From Hydnum rufescens UP504 (Eukaryota; Basidiomycota; Agaricomycetes; Cantharellales; Hydnaceae): DNA of 64,000 nt. The stretch spans positions 146,644-210,643 of the forward strand of contig MU128926.1 of NCBI GenBank assembly GCA_014904985.1. Reading direction: 5' to 3'. The position numbers and the translations under genes are program-made. Numbering within the stretch: position 1 is the first letter of the stretch; every line of letters starts with the position of its first letter. The notes below the pieces were generated by a model that did not search any database, had not been told where the DNA came from, and saw nothing but the letters and a program-made list of their open reading frames with translations. Shown in pieces: positions 24,247-36,479 of this stretch.

Positions 24247-26007
24247 TTACGAGAGATCTACATTGGCGGCAATCGCGTCGGCCCCCCCTCGATCCAACTC
24301 TACCACTGCCCTCCAAACCCGATCCATTGCCTCTCGCATGATCATTCTCTACTTTCGCTGGAGAACCAAGTTTATAGCGGCCCACCACATTGCCATGTTT
24401 TCGGATAAGTTTTAACATATACGGCTGCAGTTCGGAATGTGCAAGATCGGCCAATCCAGCTATGAATTTGGAGTTGGACGCGTGATGAAGACGAGAAGGA
24501 ACCTGGTGAGTTTTATCAGAATGACCATGGTTCATCCTAGGTTTGGAGAACATACCGTATACCCCCAAGCGATATGAATATGAGTGTCCGGGAGAGTCTT
24601 GACCACAGAATAAGCCAGCGCATTGTTCACTAAATCCGTCATTTCCTTCACAGTGCCTCGTGCAGTTTCCCGTATTTCAGGGCGGACGAGTTCCCATCCA
24701 GCAACCCACTCTTCCATCAAGCCGTCCCATAGCGCCGCCCATCTTCCCTCCTCCACGCCTTTCATCGCGTCTTTAGCTGCATCTCGAATGGTATCCCGAA
24801 TCGAGTTCCAAACCTCGTCCCACTTCCTGTCATCATCCATGAAAGCGTCGGCACCAAGGGCTGCGAAAAGTGGAGTGGCTCGCATCATAGCATGAAACCC
24901 TGCAATCGATGCGGCAGGCCAATCCCCCCTTCGACCTTCAAGGAAGTCTCGATCCAGGAAGTTCACTGCTAGAGACTGGAAGGCATGAACATCCTCCATC
25001 GTGAGTCTAATACTTGACAATGCTTCGGTCCCAGCATTTAGGAGGCTAGCGATGACATCTCGACGAGCAGCGTCTCGCACAGCATCTCCAACGTCATCTT
25101 TCCAGAGAGTGGTTCGGAGCGTGGAGACTCGGAGATCTGCCAAGGCAGAATGGAGAGTTGGCTGGAGTGCTGAGAGCAGCGCCGGTCGCAACTTGGATCG
25201 CAGAACGGTATGAACCCTCAACCTCGCCGAAGTTCGGATCATTAGCCGCAAAGAAAGACGTATGAACCATTGTGGCATCGCCCAGGCTAAGCGAGCGCGC
25301 CGCGACACGGCGCGCCATAGCTGTGGCTTCAATTTAAGCTGGATCGCCATGATGATTATTACTGTTCCGTTGACCATCATATTGATCAAGGCGTCTGCAA
25401 ATTTGGTCGATAATGCGTCAGCCAAGGTCTGAGACAGCGTTCTCCACGGCGAATCGAATGGGAACGTGTCCCAGGGCTCTGCATATCGCGCGGTGGCAAC
25501 AAGGATCGTCCAAGCGAAGAAGTAGCAATTGAAGCGCTGAAGCGTGTAACGTCCTGCCTTGGGATCTTTGTGAATGCCAAAACAGATTTTAATAATGTTC
25601 GACAGATCCAGGTCACTGGCCTGACAATGCAATTCGGCCAAGCAGTGGGAAGTTTTCTCCAGGTTGGACAATGAGTTAACGTCCGCAATAGTGTCAATTG
25701 ATTCGATCCCATCGCTTTTCATAGCGTCCATCGGGTTCTTCTCATCACCCCTGCGGTCCAAACGCAATATGGTATCGTCGGAAAGGATGAGAACAACGTA
25801 CTGGTGGGTGAATGGTTCTGATTTCTCCTTACGAAGCTGAAGCGTATTGATCTTGGTAGGACGAGAGCCGAGGGAATGATGCCACTCCATGATTCGAGTG
25901 CTTTGCCAGTCTGATTTAAACTGGATGCGAAAGGGACCTGCGGATCTGTGCGCCCTTGACAAACCTATAACGGCGTTAAAGGATGAAGTTGCGGCGGCAG
26001 AAGACAT
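24247..26007 (-). CDS. Array gene copy B: uncharacterised tandem-family protein, possible permuted papain-like fold
   Basis: I do not recognise this family by name. The ATG at 26007 opens MSSAAATSSFNAVIGLSRAH. Exon 1 is open for about 480 codons, then a phase-0 intron (ACG|GTATGT..CACCAG|GTT, about 24565-24508) joins a second exon reading VPSRLHHASNSKFIAGLADL. Seen: His43-His44 in MEWHHSLGSRP, a beta-rich stretch YVVLILSDDTILRLDRR (70-86), Cys161 in LQRFNCYFFAWTI, then a long helical, Arg/Trp-rich C-terminal half with no membrane span. The order His then Asn-Cys recalls LRAT/NlpC-P60 permuted papain folds; that is inference. An extra base near 24344 shifts the last about 30 codons relative to copies A and C. 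This copy is otherwise the best preserved together with copy C. Confidence 0.6.
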
Positions 26008-26589
26008 GAACTAGTGAGAAGGGGTGATGGTGGGTGGCCAGATTGCTGAGAATGCATGAACTTCACGAGGTAGGAATAGCTATCAGCCGTTCCCAATTAA
26101 AGTGAATTTCCAAATGTCACCAATTAAACTCTTTAGGAAACGATTCTAGGCTCCAAATAGTTCTCTCCATGTCCTTACATATGTACTGCCAAGCCTCGAG
26201 GGGGCGGCAAGGTCGACAATTTAGGCTCACCTACGTGTCAAAAAAAAGCCGTCAGAAAACAACCGTGCGGACTGTTGGATCGTCGCGAACAATGGGAAAC
26301 AACGAAGCTGATTCCAGACTGACCCTACCTGCATTAGGATCGGAGAATAGATCATAGATGGAAGTACAAGCCCTGGACGTTGGAAATGAATCTCGTGACG
26401 ACGAAATCGAACCACGTGGGGGCTTGCAGGTCCTGTGTAACTATCCGAATGCGGGGAACTCAGAAGAGGCTGTATCTCCCTATGGGTTTCCGCCAAAGGT
26501 TACTGTAAGCTTTACGGCCGTATACAACCTGGCTTCGCAATAAAATACTGAACGACATTTGCGACATAGACGCCGCGGGTCGGATAAAA
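26008..26589. promoter_or_regulatory. Upstream region of copy B
   Basis: Shares blocks with the upstream regions of copies A and C (see 22757-23524). A further shared block lies at 26495-26545 and 30110-30170 (AAGGTTACTGTAA and a following segment). No gene is supported. Confidence 0.35.
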
Positions 26590-26984
26590 ACCCACTCTCT
26601 GGTCCCTCTGTTCAGATTATACAGTAGTGACGAGGCAAATCCTCCGACTTTTCCCCAGTGCACGAAGCATTGGTTCCCCCCAGCGATCGCTCCCCGGTTG
26701 GTTCACTCTCTCATATCACTCTTTCCCAGTCCCCTGATGGTTCTTTCTGCAGTGCTTGATTGGGGCTCGTGTTCATCTAGTACGCACGAAATCTAGCAGA
26801 CGTGGAATACTTCAATTTCAATACCACTGGAAGAGTTCGGAGCCTCATCTCCTCTTTCCAGGGTTTCTACTTTCTCTTCCTGTGACACTTTCACACGTGT
26901 TTAAGGCGATCCTTCACTCTACGGTATGGCAGAGGTCGTTCCTACCACGGCGGGTAGGTTTGAGTATATCACCACGATCGGTGC
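26590..26984. repeat. Array spacer module 2, copy a
   Basis: Matches 30590-30990 closely, for example TGATGGTTCTTTCTGCAGTG, ACGCACGAAATCTAGCA and ATGGCAGAGGTCGTTCCTAC. Unlike module 1, it lies beside 3'-only gene fragments. Confidence 0.6.
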
Positions 26985-27344
26985 CTGCTGGCCATCTTGT
27001 AATTGGTGGGCGCATTGTCATGTCGAAGTTTGGACTTCTCCGAAGTATTCGCTTGCATACTGTGCTTAGGTGACATCTACAGTCCGGTTTGCGTCCCTCC
27101 CCCCAAATCTACTGCTACCCTCCAAGCCCGATCCATTGCCTCTCGTTCTTTACTTTGGCTAATAAGCCGGCCTGATAACAGCTTACCATATTGCCATGTT
27201 CTCGGATGAGTTTCAATATGTACGGCTGCAGTTCGGAGGGTGACATGCAGCTATTTGATCCGCGTCGGAGACGCGATTCACGCGATGGGACCTGGTGGGT
27301 TTTGTAAAAATGATCGTAGTTTATTCTAGGTTTGGAAAATTGAC
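26985..27344 (-). pseudogene. 3'-only fragment of the array gene family
   Basis: Corresponds to the last exon, last intron and C-terminal coding end of copies A-C. The antisense of PAKVERDMxEAMxR and of the ELQPYMLKLI region is recognisable around 27110-27235. Several small indels remove any frame. The homology stops abruptly at about 27345, where spacer module 1 begins. Confidence 0.55.
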
Positions 27345-27890
27345 CAACTGTCTTCCAGGGCTCCAGCTGGTGGCAGGAGCAGTGAGATGCAATGAAACGA
27401 CGAAGCGACGAACGAATCGGAAGAAAAAGGATCGGCTGGACCCCACCGTTGGAGTATTGTTACCCATCTAATCAAGCAGGCTCGAGCTTTGTGCGAAAGT
27501 GGTGTACAAATCTTTTTGTTCATCGATCTTCCCTCCACCAATCGCCCCCAGCTGGTCCTCACTCTTTTGTAGCCCCCCGATCGTTCTTTCTTCAGTGCTT
27601 GATTGCCCACCATCATCCACTGCCGGTGGAGAGGTGTGGGTAGATCGCCGCCACCCGACTTTAACAATCCACGTTGTCCTTGCCTGGGAACTTGAGGCCT
27701 ATCTAATGGAGCAACAACCCTCATCGTGGACGGCGGAACCCATACGTTGAATAACATTGCGAGAGGGCTTAAATGTTTTGGGCCATGCTCATGTATCATA
27801 CTCACACCTTTCAGGCATACATATTCCACGGTGGTCAGCACTTGCTGTCCATCTTGTGTATAATATTCTGTTACAATGGATAGTTGATGG
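27345..27890. repeat. Array spacer module 1, copy c
   Basis: Third copy of the module described at 20420-20900 and 23525-24200, next to the 3' end of copy C. Confidence 0.65.
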
Positions 27891-27938
27891 GGCGTCATCG
27901 TTCACAGATCTGATCGAATATTCGATTGCACATGGTGG

Positions 27939-29643
27939 CTATGAGACATCTGCATTGCCGTTCGCGTCCACACCCCCTTGTTCCAACTCCACCACTGCCC
28001 TCCAAACCCGATCCATTGCCTCTTGCATATCTCTCTCCACTTTAGCTGGAGAACCGAGTTTATAGCGGCCCACGACGCTGCCATGTTCTTGGATAAGTTT
28101 TAGCACGTACGGCTGCAGTTCAGAATCAGCGAGATCAGCCAATCCGGCTATGAATTTGGATTTGGACATGTGATCGGAGACGAGAAGGGACCGTGTATCC
28201 CCAAGCGATATGAATGTGAGTGTCTGGGAGAGTCTTGACCACGGAATACGCCAGCGCATCGTTCACTAAATCTGCCATTTCCTTTATAGAGCCTCGTGAA
28301 GTGTCCCGCATTTTAGGGCGGATGAGTTCCCACGCTGCAACCCACTCTTCCATCAGGGCGTCCCACAGTGCCGCCCATCCTCCCTCCTCCACGCCTTTCA
28401 TCGCGTCTTCAACTGCATCTCGAACGCTATCCCGAATCGAGCTCCATACCTCGTCCCACTTCGCGTCATCCGTCATGAAACCATCGGCGCCATGGGCCGC
28501 GAAAAGTCGAGCGGCTTGCGTCATGGCGTGAAACGCTGCGATAGCTGCGGCAGGCCAATCCCCCCCTTCGACCTTGAAGAAAGTCTCGTCCGCAAAGGTC
28601 ACTGCTAAGGGCTGGAGGGAACGAAGATCCTCCATCGTGAGTCTAATACTTGACAATGCTTCGGTCCCAGCATTTAGGAGGCTAGCGATGACATCTTGTC
28701 GAGCAGCGTCTCGCACAGCATCCTCGATGTCATCTTTCCAGAGAGTGGTTCGGAGCGTGGAGACTCGCAGATCCGCCAATGCAGACTGGAGAGTTGGCTG
28801 GAGTGCTGAGAGTAGCGCCGGTCGCAACCTGGATCGCAGTACGGGGTACACCCTCGACCTCCCGGAGGCTCGGAACATTAGCCGCAGAGCAAGGCGTATG
28901 AGCCATTGCGGCATCGCCCAGGCCAAGCGGGCACGCCACGACACGGCGCGCCACAGCTGTGGCTTCAATTTAAATTGGATCGCCGTGATCATCATTACGG
29001 CTCCATCGACTATCGTATTGATCAAGGCATCCGCATACTTGGTCGATAGTGCATCAGCCAAGGTCTGAGAGAGTGTTCTCCATGGCGAATCGAATGGGAA
29101 CGTATCCCATGGTTCTGCGTATCGCGCAGTGGCCACAAGGATGGTCCAAGCGAAGAAGTAGCAATTGAAGCGCTGAAGCGTATAGCGTCCTGCCTTGGGA
29201 TCTTTGTGAATGCCAAAACAGATTTTAATGATGTGCGAAAGATCCAGGTCACTGGCCTGACAATGGAATTCGGCCAAGCAGTGAGAGGCTACGTCCAGGT
29301 CGGACAATGAATCAACATCTGCAATAGTGTCAACCGATTCGATCCCATCGCTTTTCACGGCGTCCATCGGGTTATTCTCATCGCCCCTGCGGTCCAAACG
29401 CAATATGGAGTCGTCGGAAAGGATGAGAACAACGTACTGGTGGGTGAATGGTTCCGATTTCTCCTTACGAAGCTGAAGAGTGTCGATCTTCGTGGGACGG
29501 GAGCCAAGAGAATGATGCCACTCCATGATTCGAGTGCTTTGCCACCCTGATGTAAACTGGATGCGCAAGGGACCTGCGGATCTGTGCGCCCTGGACAAAC
29601 CTATAACGGCGTTAAAGGATGGAGTTGCGGCCGCGGAAGACAT
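27939..29643 (-). CDS. Array gene copy C: tandem-family protein lacking the last intron
   Basis: Same family as copy B. The ATG at 29643 opens MSSAAATPSFNAVIGLSRAH; 502 codons are open to 28135. The motifs MEWHHSLGSRP, YVVLILSDDSILRLDRR and LQRFNCYFFAWTI are all kept. At the point where copies A and B have an intron, copy C reads straight through (WGYTVPSRL), so the intron is exactly absent. One extra base just after this (CTCCGATCAC against CTCCGTCAC in copy A, about 28178) shifts the frame. Downstream, the normal C-terminus is still open in the other frame to a TAG at 27939 (SKFIAGLADLADSELQPYVL, ending GNADVS). It is either a sequence error or a truncation of about 75 residues. Confidence 0.6.
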
Positions 29644-30280
29644 GAACTAGTAAGAAAGGGGGTGATGGTTGGCGACCAAATTGCTGAGAGTGTATGCAGT
29701 TCACGAGGTAGGAATAGCTACCCAAACCGCTCCCAAATATGGCCGAGGTGAATTTTCAGATGCCATCAAGACAACTCTTTACAGTAAGAAAAAGACGATC
29801 TTAGACCCCAATAGTTCCCCCAAGGACGTGTCTGCGACCCCCTTACATTGGGTTGCCAAGTCTCGAGGTGGCGGCAAGTCGACAATTTGGGCCTACCCGT
29901 GTCCGACATCACCAGGGGAAAAAAAGGCCATCAGGAAACAAGGAAGCCCAGCATTGACCCTACCTAGAATTGGAAAGTAAAAGTAGATGGAAGGGAAGCA
30001 CAAGCCTTGGACGTTGGAAATGACATTTCAGGTCTCGTGACAACGAATTCTCATAAGCGTGGAGACCTTCCGAACCGGGGTAGAGGTCGTGTCTCCTTAT
30101 GGGTTGGGTTTCCTTCGAAGGTTACTGTAACCCTTACGGGTGTGTACGAGGTTGTTTCGCAGCAAAATACTGAATCGATTTTTGTCGCATTGGAGACTCA
30201 CTTGCACCCTTTATATTTGGGAACAGTTTGAACAGCTATTTCCACGTACACTCTCGGCAACCAACCACCTTTTCTTAGCA
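29644..30280. promoter_or_regulatory. Upstream region of copy C
   Basis: Shares blocks with the upstream regions of copies A and B at 29855-29945 and, with copy B, at 30110-30170. No separate gene is supported. Confidence 0.35.
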
Positions 30281-30545
30281 GTTCATGCCTTCCGCGGCTG
30301 CAACTTCAGTCTCTAATGCCGTCGCCAGGAAACACAGACCCGCCTCCAGTTTGGATTAGACAATAGGATAATGGAATGGCATCATTCCCCTCACCCTCGT
30401 CCCACCAAGATCAGTACGCTTCGGCTTCGAGAGAGAGACCAAAAGGACTTTAAAACGAGTATGTTCTCATCCTTAAGGCCTTTCTGGCAACTGCATATTA
30501 CGTTTGGACCGCAGGGTGATGGCTAACCTGATGGACGCTGTGAAG
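30281..30545 (+). pseudogene. Inverted 5'-only fragment of the array gene family
   Basis: Reads on the plus strand, opposite to copies A-C. ATGCCTTCCGCGGCTGCAAC at 30287 matches the family start. TAATGGAATGGCATCATTCC at 30367 encodes the WHH region, and CATATTACGTTTGGACCGCA at 30493 the ILRLDRR region. Several frame breaks and stops are present, and homology ends about 30545. Confidence 0.6.
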
Positions 30546-30589
30546 AACGGACCCGAATAGACACCACTGTATTGTGGATGCGAGCCGGA

Positions 30590-30989
30590 TAAAACCATCT
30601 CCCTGGCCAAATTGCATTATCAAGCAGCGACAAGGCAAACTGATCCTCCGACTTTCCCCCGCATCGATCGCTCCCCACCTGGTTCGATCTCTCTCCCTCA
30701 TATTTTTTTTCCCAGCCCCTTGATGGTTCTTTCTGCAGTGATCAATTGGGGCTCGTCTTCATCTAATAGCCGACTAATACGCACGAAATCTAGCAAACTT
30801 GGAATACTTCAATTGCAATACCACTCGAAGAGTTTCAAGTCACATCCCCCTTTCCAGGGTTTCGACTTTCTCTTCCTGTGACATTTTCACTCGCGTTTAG
30901 TATGATCCTTCACTCCATGGCATGGCAGAGGTCGTTCCTACCACGGCGGGCAGGTTTGAGTAACTCACCGCGATCAGTGCCTGCTGACC
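30590..30989. repeat. Array spacer module 2, copy b
   Basis: Matches 26590-26984 (see there) and again precedes a 3'-only gene fragment. Confidence 0.6.
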
Positions 30990-31370
30990 ATCTTGTAATT
31001 GGTGGAGCATCATTGCTCATTACTCATGGAATATTCGCTTGCAAATGGTGCCCAGGAGGTATCTAGAGTCCGGTTCGCACCCGATCCATTGCCTTTTGCG
31101 TATGCTTCTCTATTTTGGCTGATGATCCGGGTTGATAACGGCCCGCCATATTGCCATGTTCTCGAATGGGATTCGGGATATACGGTTGCAGTTCGAAGTG
31201 ACATTGGCCAATGCAGCTGTGAACTAGGCATTGGATCCGTGTCGGAGACGTGAAGCGACTTTGTGAGTTTTTTAAAAATCATCGTGATTCATTTTAGGTT
31301 GGAAAACTGACCATATTTCTCGCACCGATGTCAATGTGAGTGTCTGGGGGAGTCTTGACCACGGAATTGC
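30990..31370 (-). pseudogene. Second 3'-only fragment of the array gene family
   Basis: Matches the C-terminal end and last intron of copies A-B. The segment near 31290-31360, including GTCAATGTGAGTGTCTGGGG, parallels the LPDTHIHI codons of copy B. Numerous indels are present. It breaks off at about 31370, exactly where similarity to the coiled-coil gene starts. Confidence 0.55.
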
Positions 31371-33135
31371 CTAATTACTCTCCGGCCATGGTTCCGTGCC
31401 ACAGTCGCCAGTTGCTCTGTCTGCGTTGCTCTTGCTGTCAAGCCTCGGATATCATGGGAAGATTCAACCACCGGACTACGTTTGAGCGAAAAAATCTGGG
31501 ATACGGGTTCCACATTTCAAGCCTTCAGCACACAAACCCATCAATGTGACTCCCTGAAAAGGGGAAAATGAAGAGAATCTGGACTTCGGCTTTCAAATCT
31601 CCCTCTTTGATATCATATCTCCGTTGCCCTGAGTTCTTAACTTCACCTAGGTTCTTCACACGGGTCTCGAAGCGGTTGATCTGCCTCCATCGGAAATCAA
31701 GTTGTTTTTTCATGTCGCTCTATAGGACTAGGAAACATTCAAAGAAGCAAGCAACCATGGCAGATGGATCCCTCCAAGTCACATACACAAAGTTATCGGT
31801 AGACCTCGTTTCCGATTCCATTACTCGGCGATCAAAAATCTAGTTGGATTTGACTAAGAGCCTTGAGACGGTTGATAAGATTGTCGCGGAGTGCGCCAAA
31901 GTCCATGAAAGGTTTCATTTCCGCTGCCCCCTGCTGTCATCAACAATCAAAAGATATCCTTGTAAACGGGTAGCGCACTGACCGGAGTCTTATCAACACC
32001 GAGGATCTTATCCATGTGCTGGTAGATCGCCAGAAGCAAGGTGTTGCGCTCAGTGAGTTGATCGATGTACTGGTTTTCTGTGGCCAGAATGGAGCGCTGA
32101 TCCTCGTTCAGTTTCTGTTCCACTTGGGTGACACGGACTCGTGCGGTGGTGAGGTCAGTCTCAGCCTGCCTGACGTCCTGAACGAGAATTGACAAGACCA
32201 AAGCTGTACCCCTATATAGGCAGCCTGACATACCTCATGAAGTATATCAGATTTGTCACTGAGATTCAATCAAGCCTGGGTCTACTATGCAAGCTGAGTG
32301 GATAGGTCTCGGTCTTCATCATGCTAGGGAGAGACATAATCAATCCAAGTGTGCTGTACTGTGTCCCAGTTACGGAAAGCAGGTTTACGAACTTGTTCGG
32401 AAGCGTCTCCTCCTCTTGGCCGACGCGTTCTCGGTCCTTCACGTCGTTTCGCGCAAGGTCCAGTTCATCCTCGCGACAAGCGAGGGCCCTCTTGAGTCCT
32501 GAGTTCGATCGCTCGCACCGAAGCGATTTGATCTCGTTCTCGGGATCCAAGAGTTCCTCTCCAAAACCGCGCATTTCTCGTTCAGCTCTTCGTTCAGCTC
32601 TTGCGCGTGCAGGCGCTCACTATCACGAGCCCATGTCACCTCGTCCATTCGCAAAGTAAAATTGTCTGCTCGGGCACAGAACTCCTGTGCTTAACCCTGG
32701 GCGCCACTATGGCGATTTCGCAATTTGCTGAGCTCGGTTTTGGCTTCAGCTAGTTCCTATTGGAGACAGGCTTGAACGTTCGCGTAGGGGTTGGAAACAT
32801 TAATGGACTAAGGTCCTTGAGGCCACCAGACAGTTCCTCGCCCAGCTGAGCACTGTCCACCGTTTTCCCAATTTCGCGTTCCAGCCGGTCAGTAGTGCGC
32901 TCTCACTGTTGTCGAGTCCCCAAACCGGGGCACTCAATCTCTCGATTTCGCGGTTCGCACTTTCAATCTCAACGTCTTGATTGTCCTGCTCAATTTCTAA
33001 TTCGTGGAGCTCTGCGTCTTGATCCTAGCCTTCTCGAAATGCGCCAGCGCAACTTCGAGTTTACCATGCAGCTCGGCCTGATTGGATTCTAGCTCATTGA
33101 TGCACAGTTGCAACTCTTTAATCTGTGTCTCCTAT
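31371..33135 (-). pseudogene. Decayed duplicate of the 3' half of the coiled-coil gene
   Basis: Same orientation as the intact gene and co-linear with about 16620-18450 of it. Recognisable pieces are SLKRSPVVESSHDIRGLTA, KKQLDFRWRQINRFETRV, NTLLLAIYQHMDKILGVDKT, EQKLNEDQRSILATENQY and a part of exon 5 near 32460-32650. Intron sequences are kept in place, so this is a DNA duplication, not a retrocopy. Frameshifts and stops occur throughout, and the CM1-motif exons are absent. Confidence 0.8.
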
Positions 33136-33869
33136 TTAGAGACCACGGGAGCGAGCTTGTGAGTGGAACGTAGGCCACAGCTAGTTTTTGTGTAGCGGAG
33201 CGAGATATTCCTGGATGAGGCCGGCGTTAGAGTAGTCTGGGACCCCTTTGAATAGACAGAGGTGGGTATCAAATTGTATTGTTCATTAAGGCACCAAATA
33301 AATCACGTGATTTGTGAGGATGAGGTCGTAGGGAGATGGAAATGACTGGGGTGAAGACTGACTATCCCAAACATCACCCTATGGTAGAAAGAATATGAAA
33401 AATATCCAGAGCCAGTTCTTTACTCCAAGTTGTAGTCCGAGGCACGAGGACTACGCATGCAGGCTAGTGAAGGAAGGAGCGGAAACCGCCGAAACCTTGC
33501 TTCCGCTTCGTTTCGTCGCGTCTTGACGGCCTCACTGTCCCGGCCAGCAGAGCCTGGGGGAGGCCCTGTTTTCTTTTCCCTCCCTCCCACCCTGTTTATG
33601 ATGGTGTGGTCTTTGTTGGTGTCTAGTTGTGAGTGCTGCCCACCCATCCTGTGCCCCCCCTCCCGCACAGTCGGGCCGGGTGCCGGGTTCTCACGTGCCA
33701 AATTGCCTGTGGCAATTTTCACACACCTACACCAGCAGAGACCTGCCATGGATGCAGGCTGACTGTTTCGGAGGTCACACAGATGACTTCACTAGCTGCC
33801 ATTTTTCTGTCACCACGGCCCAATTGGGTTACCCGTAAGAGTCACGTGATTTATTTGGGACCTTAACTA
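33136..33869. other. Spacer between pseudogene and hAT element
   Basis: Contains the inverted partner (33665-33740) of the short repeat at 12735-12800, plus two related GTCACGTGATTTAT/ATCACGTGATTTGT segments (33302 and 33840). No gene is supported. Confidence 0.35.
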
Positions 33870-34159
33870 GTGTTGCTGTGGACTCGGACTTGAGGTGGCT
33901 TAAGTCCTGAGCCAGTCTGTTTCAAGTTGAGTCAAGTCAAGCCATCTGATTACAAATATTTGGTTTGGACTTCACTTGACTTGACTTGAAGTGGGCTCAA
34001 GTCAAGACTTCAGTAGCCAATATATCCACATTACAATAATACAAAACTGAGCATCCTGTAGAGCTAGAGCAATATGGGGCCCAACAGGTGCTGCCCCAAT
34101 GCAGTGGCAAATCATATAAAAACTGAATACAATCTTAATCCTGTTTTTTTTTTCTGCCT

Positions 34160-36470
34160 TCCTACTATGTCAAACTCAAGGCAGTCAAGCAAGGAATCTC
34201 AATCTGAGGCTCAGAAGCATGCAAGGCTTGACATTGATCCTTGCTTAATTCCTCAGACACTGTTTCCATCAACAAATGTAGTGGAAACAGATCCAAGTGT
34301 GTCTAAGAATGGTATGTGTTGCTGTCCTCAGCCTCCTGATATCCTTAGAATTATGGGTTCACTAATTTTTACTGAAATATTGCTAGCTCAACCTGAGACA
34401 CCATTGCCAGCACACTGCTGAGGACAACATGGGATTCAAATTTCACCATCTGTTCGCCCCATATCCAAGATCCCTAGAAAAGGAACTGCAAAAACAATGG
34501 ATATTGACCATTTCTTCTCTTGATATAAACCGCAATCTGGAGATGGATGAGGTTGTGCAGTTTGTAACTCTTGCAGGTATGCTTTGCTTCCTTCAGGGGA
34601 AATTGTTACTGACCAAAGGACAGGACTCTCTATAAGGGGTCCTATGGAAAGAAACCTGATGATGGGTGTACTTGGGTATATGGTAACTCAAGCACATTGA
34701 CACTCCAGAAGCATTTAGAAGTGTATCACTCAGATGAATACCGTGAAGTGTGTAGAAAAAACAACTGGGAAATTGCTATTGAATCTATTCGCAAGACTCA
34801 CAAACAAGAAAACACTCAGATGAACCTCCAAATCATGAAAGAGGAGTTTACCAGCAATGGATTTCTTAGATGGCTCATTAATTGGATTGCAGCAGATGAT
34901 CAGGTGTGTAGTTTGAACTTATCCAAAAGAAGTACAAGGTTGAAGCCTTCTCCAAGTCTCTAAATGTGATCGAGTGCCCAGAGTTCCAAGCCCTTTTGCT
35001 TTATACAAATGGGGCCCTGGCTGACAGTGATATACCAAGGCATACCTTAGTGTGAAGTGCTGTTTTAAAGAAGTGGCTTGAAGAGTTTAATACACTGAAA
35101 AAAAGTCTTGCAGTAAGTCATGTAGAGTTCTTGAGAAGCACTCTTTTAACCAAACTTGTCTTTATATATCAGGGCTCCCTAGAGAAAATCTCATTCATGG
35201 CAGATATATGGTCAGATAGCTGACTTTGCCCATACTTGGCAATCACAGCACACTGGATACAACGCCGTAATGATCAAACCTTAGAGCTCTGTGCCGATCT
35301 GATTGCCTTCCACTATATCCCTGGAAGTCATGATGGAAAATCCCTCTGTGATGTTATGAAACATATGCTTGAACATTCAGGTATCTTACATAAGGTATGT
35401 TGAAACTGATACATGTCCAAAGGTTAACTTAACTCTGGGACCTAACTAGGTCAGATGGTGGACACTTGATAATGCCAGTAACAATGACACATTCATGACA
35501 GAGTTTGAAAAGGCATTGAAAGCCCAAGGTATTCAATTCTCTGCTACGGACAACAGAATTCGGTACTACTGGATTTTTTTTCCACTTCACCTGTCTATAT
35601 ACTGAGAAGAATCCACCTCTCAGATGTTTTGTGCATGTGATTAATATCACAGTTCAGCATGTGCTGACACTCCTGAAGAAAGCACCTGAGGGTGACATCT
35701 TGGGCCGACTGCACACCCTTGTCAATGCTGTGCAAACATCCAATGATCATTGCATAGCATTCCTGGATACCATAAAGACAGGCAATGAGGAGGGCAAGTT
35801 TCTTCCTCAGGTGCTGGAGCTTGAATTGCTTCGAGATGTAGATACATGATGGGATTCACAACATGGGATGCTACAGCGAGTGATACCAGCACAACTGGTA
35901 AGTTTAGGAGATATTATTTCCCAGTCCTTATATAACTAATCTTTATCTCAGGTATTTCATGCCATGTTTGAAAGGTGCAAGTATTGTGATCTCCAACCCA
36001 AGAACCTAACAGAGGATGAGTGGAAAATGGCCAGGAAAATACATAAGATCTTAGGTGTAAGCACCCAGGGCCTGAAACTCTTTGATTTTCTCTGGCTGAT
36101 ACAAAAACTTGCAGTATCTGCACTCAGTCCAGCAACTGATGTCGAGCAAGGCCACCCTCATCCTCAGTGGTGCCCTACCTGCATTCCAATCCCTTCAAAA
36201 TAAGTGGGAGAAACACACACAGGAGAACAAGGAGGTTGCAATGTACATATTAGAGGGTATGGAGTGGCTAAATAAGTACCACGAGAAGGCCAGCAAGACT
36301 TGGGCATATGTCATTGCAATGGGTCTGATTCATATAAGTGTTGCACTTGTGCTCATTATACTAACAAGATTCCTATAGCTCTCAATCCTGCTATCAAATT
36401 GTCTTTTATCACTAGAAGCTGGGATCCAATTGAGCAGGAGATGGCAATTGAATGGATCAAGATGAGGTGA
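34160..36470 (+). pseudogene. hAT transposase remnant (BED finger, RNase-H-like core)
   Basis: Pieces in order: a BED-like segment (LTLQKHLEVYHSDEY, about 34700); LLYTNGALADSDIPRHT (about 34995); MADIWSDS..LAITAHWIQ (about 35200), matching the first catalytic region of hAT cores; LCADLIAFHYIPG; VRWWTLDNASNNDTF (about 35455), the second; LRDVDT followed by a stop where WD is expected (about 35845); and a C-terminal dimerisation-like part near 36150-36450. Stops and frame changes separate the pieces, so no product is expected. Pseudogene of an unnamed hAT lineage. Confidence 0.75.
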
Positions 36471-36479
36471 GTCATTATG

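Noticed and set aside
28574..29068. Plus-strand 164-codon ORF
   Set aside because: Antisense of array copy C. The family identity lies on the minus strand in all copies.
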